A stretch of DNA of 64,000 nucleotides from Mesorhizobium sp. Its GTDB lineage: Bacteria; Pseudomonadota; Alphaproteobacteria; Rhizobiales; Rhizobiaceae. The translations under genes and the position numbers were made by a program. The DNA lies in contig NZ_SUGA01000006.1 in the NCBI RefSeq assembly GCF_004963255.1, forward strand, positions 164,986 to 228,985. Reading direction: 5' to 3'. Positions 63,666 through 64,000 of the stretch are shown here, in pieces. Under the pieces are notes generated by a model. It did not search any database and was not told the DNA's origin. It worked only from the letters and a program-made list of their open reading frames with translations. The first letter of the stretch is position 1. Each line of letters opens with the position of its first letter.

Positions 63666-64000
63666 CCGGCAATCGGAGCGGGGCCACGGCTGCCAGGATC
63701 AGGCTGAAGCAACTGCCAGGCCTATACGCGATTTCGAGGCTGGAAGCCGGACATGGCATTCCCCATTGGGCGGACGGGCCGGGTTTCGCCAGCATCACCA
63801 GAACCGAGGATGAGCTTTCGATCACCTGCCTGCAGGAGCGCGTTCCGGATCTCGCCAGGCAGGATCGCGACTGGGTCGCCTTCAAATTCGAAGGCCCCTT
63901 TGCCTTCGGCGAAACTGGCATCGTGCTATCTGTCATTCGGCCGCTGTCGGAGAACGGCCTCGGCATCTTCGTGGTGTCCACCTTCGATGGCGACCATCTG
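63662..64000 (+). CDS. ACT-domain (CASTOR-like) protein, cut by window end
   Basis: 113 codons to the window edge without a stop. 'GLYAISRLEAGHGIPHW' at the start and 'WVAFKFEGPFAFGETGIVLSVIRPLSENGLGIFVVSTFDGDHL' are typical of CASTOR/ACT small-molecule-binding proteins of about 130 residues; only the last 15-20 residues should be missing. Possible role: amino-acid sensing. It is translationally coupled to the GNAT gene by ATGA, a pairing often seen. Confidence 0.82.
   Translation, partial: MTGNRSGATAARIRLKQLPGLYAISRLEAGHGIPHWADGPGFASITRTEDELSITCLQERVPDLARQDRDWVAFKFEGPFAFGETGIVLSVIRPLSENGLGIFVVSTFDGDHL

Overview
The window is a GC-rich (about 65%) alphaproteobacterial chromosome segment, most probably Mesorhizobium or a close Phyllobacteriaceae relative. 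The basis is the adjacent cyclic beta-1,2-glucan pair ndvB (2859 aa) and ndvA, rhizobial tyrosine and histidine catabolic clusters, and dense intergenic palindromes built on CTCCCC-CTTGTG-GGGAG cores, a style I associate with Mesorhizobium from memory. I saw no tRNA, rRNA, CRISPR array or intact insertion sequence.

Layout. 1-6072: end of an unknown gene, a secreted polysaccharide deacetylase, a GGDEF-EAL protein, the threonine-degrading pair kbl-tdh and a MarR regulator. 6201-13141: homogentisate pathway (hmgA, MBL hydrolase, FAH-family hydrolase, DinB-family protein; hppD with a divergent Lrp regulator), split by two toxin-antitoxin modules (brnTA and a Phd/VapC pair) and bearing two curious duplications of gene 3' ends. 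13259-14554: a DUF442 protein and two YeeE/YedE half-transporters. 14685-17349: zinc ABC importer with a Zur-like palindrome; then RidA. 18039-26341: complete five-step histidine utilisation locus (hutF-hutC divergent from hutI-hutH-hutG-hutU-hutD) around a palindromic operator. 26612-37336: ndvB and ndvA. 37535-40767: a lone ccmC between large palindromes, a DSD1-type PLP enzyme, a lyxose-isomerase-family protein and a small unknown. 40780-46739: six tightly overlapping genes (DUF4129, DUF4350, MoxR, DUF58, SpoIIM-like, RDD). 46889-49387: a membrane protein and a TPR protein. 49473-54399: LacI-controlled amino-acid uptake and oxidation module with twin operators. 54469-61167: a catabolic cluster (NUDIX, GlxA-type regulator, DddP-like M24 protein, cysteine hydrolase, HSL-type hydrolase, family-5 solute-binding protein). 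61257-64000: free-methionine-sulfoxide reductase, YeiH exporter, a GNAT acetyltransferase and an ACT-domain protein cut by the window end.

Most notable: (1) the 54.5-61.2 kb cluster, where the M24 gene and the solute-binding-protein gene share a 28-bp promoter element (20/28 identical), with extra half-sites two helical turns apart, and where the M24 protein keeps every DddP metal-ligand position and spacing but has Gly where DddP has its catalytic Asp; (2) duplicated 3' ends of dinB and of the lrp-type gene flanking inserted DNA; (3) a DinB-family protein where maleylacetoacetate isomerase would be expected; (4) repeat elements that supply the last codons of ccmC and of the HSL hydrolase; (5) an orphan intrinsic terminator near 63.15 kb. 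Start codons were chosen by ribosome binding sites, overlaps and family alignments recalled from memory; no database search was possible.
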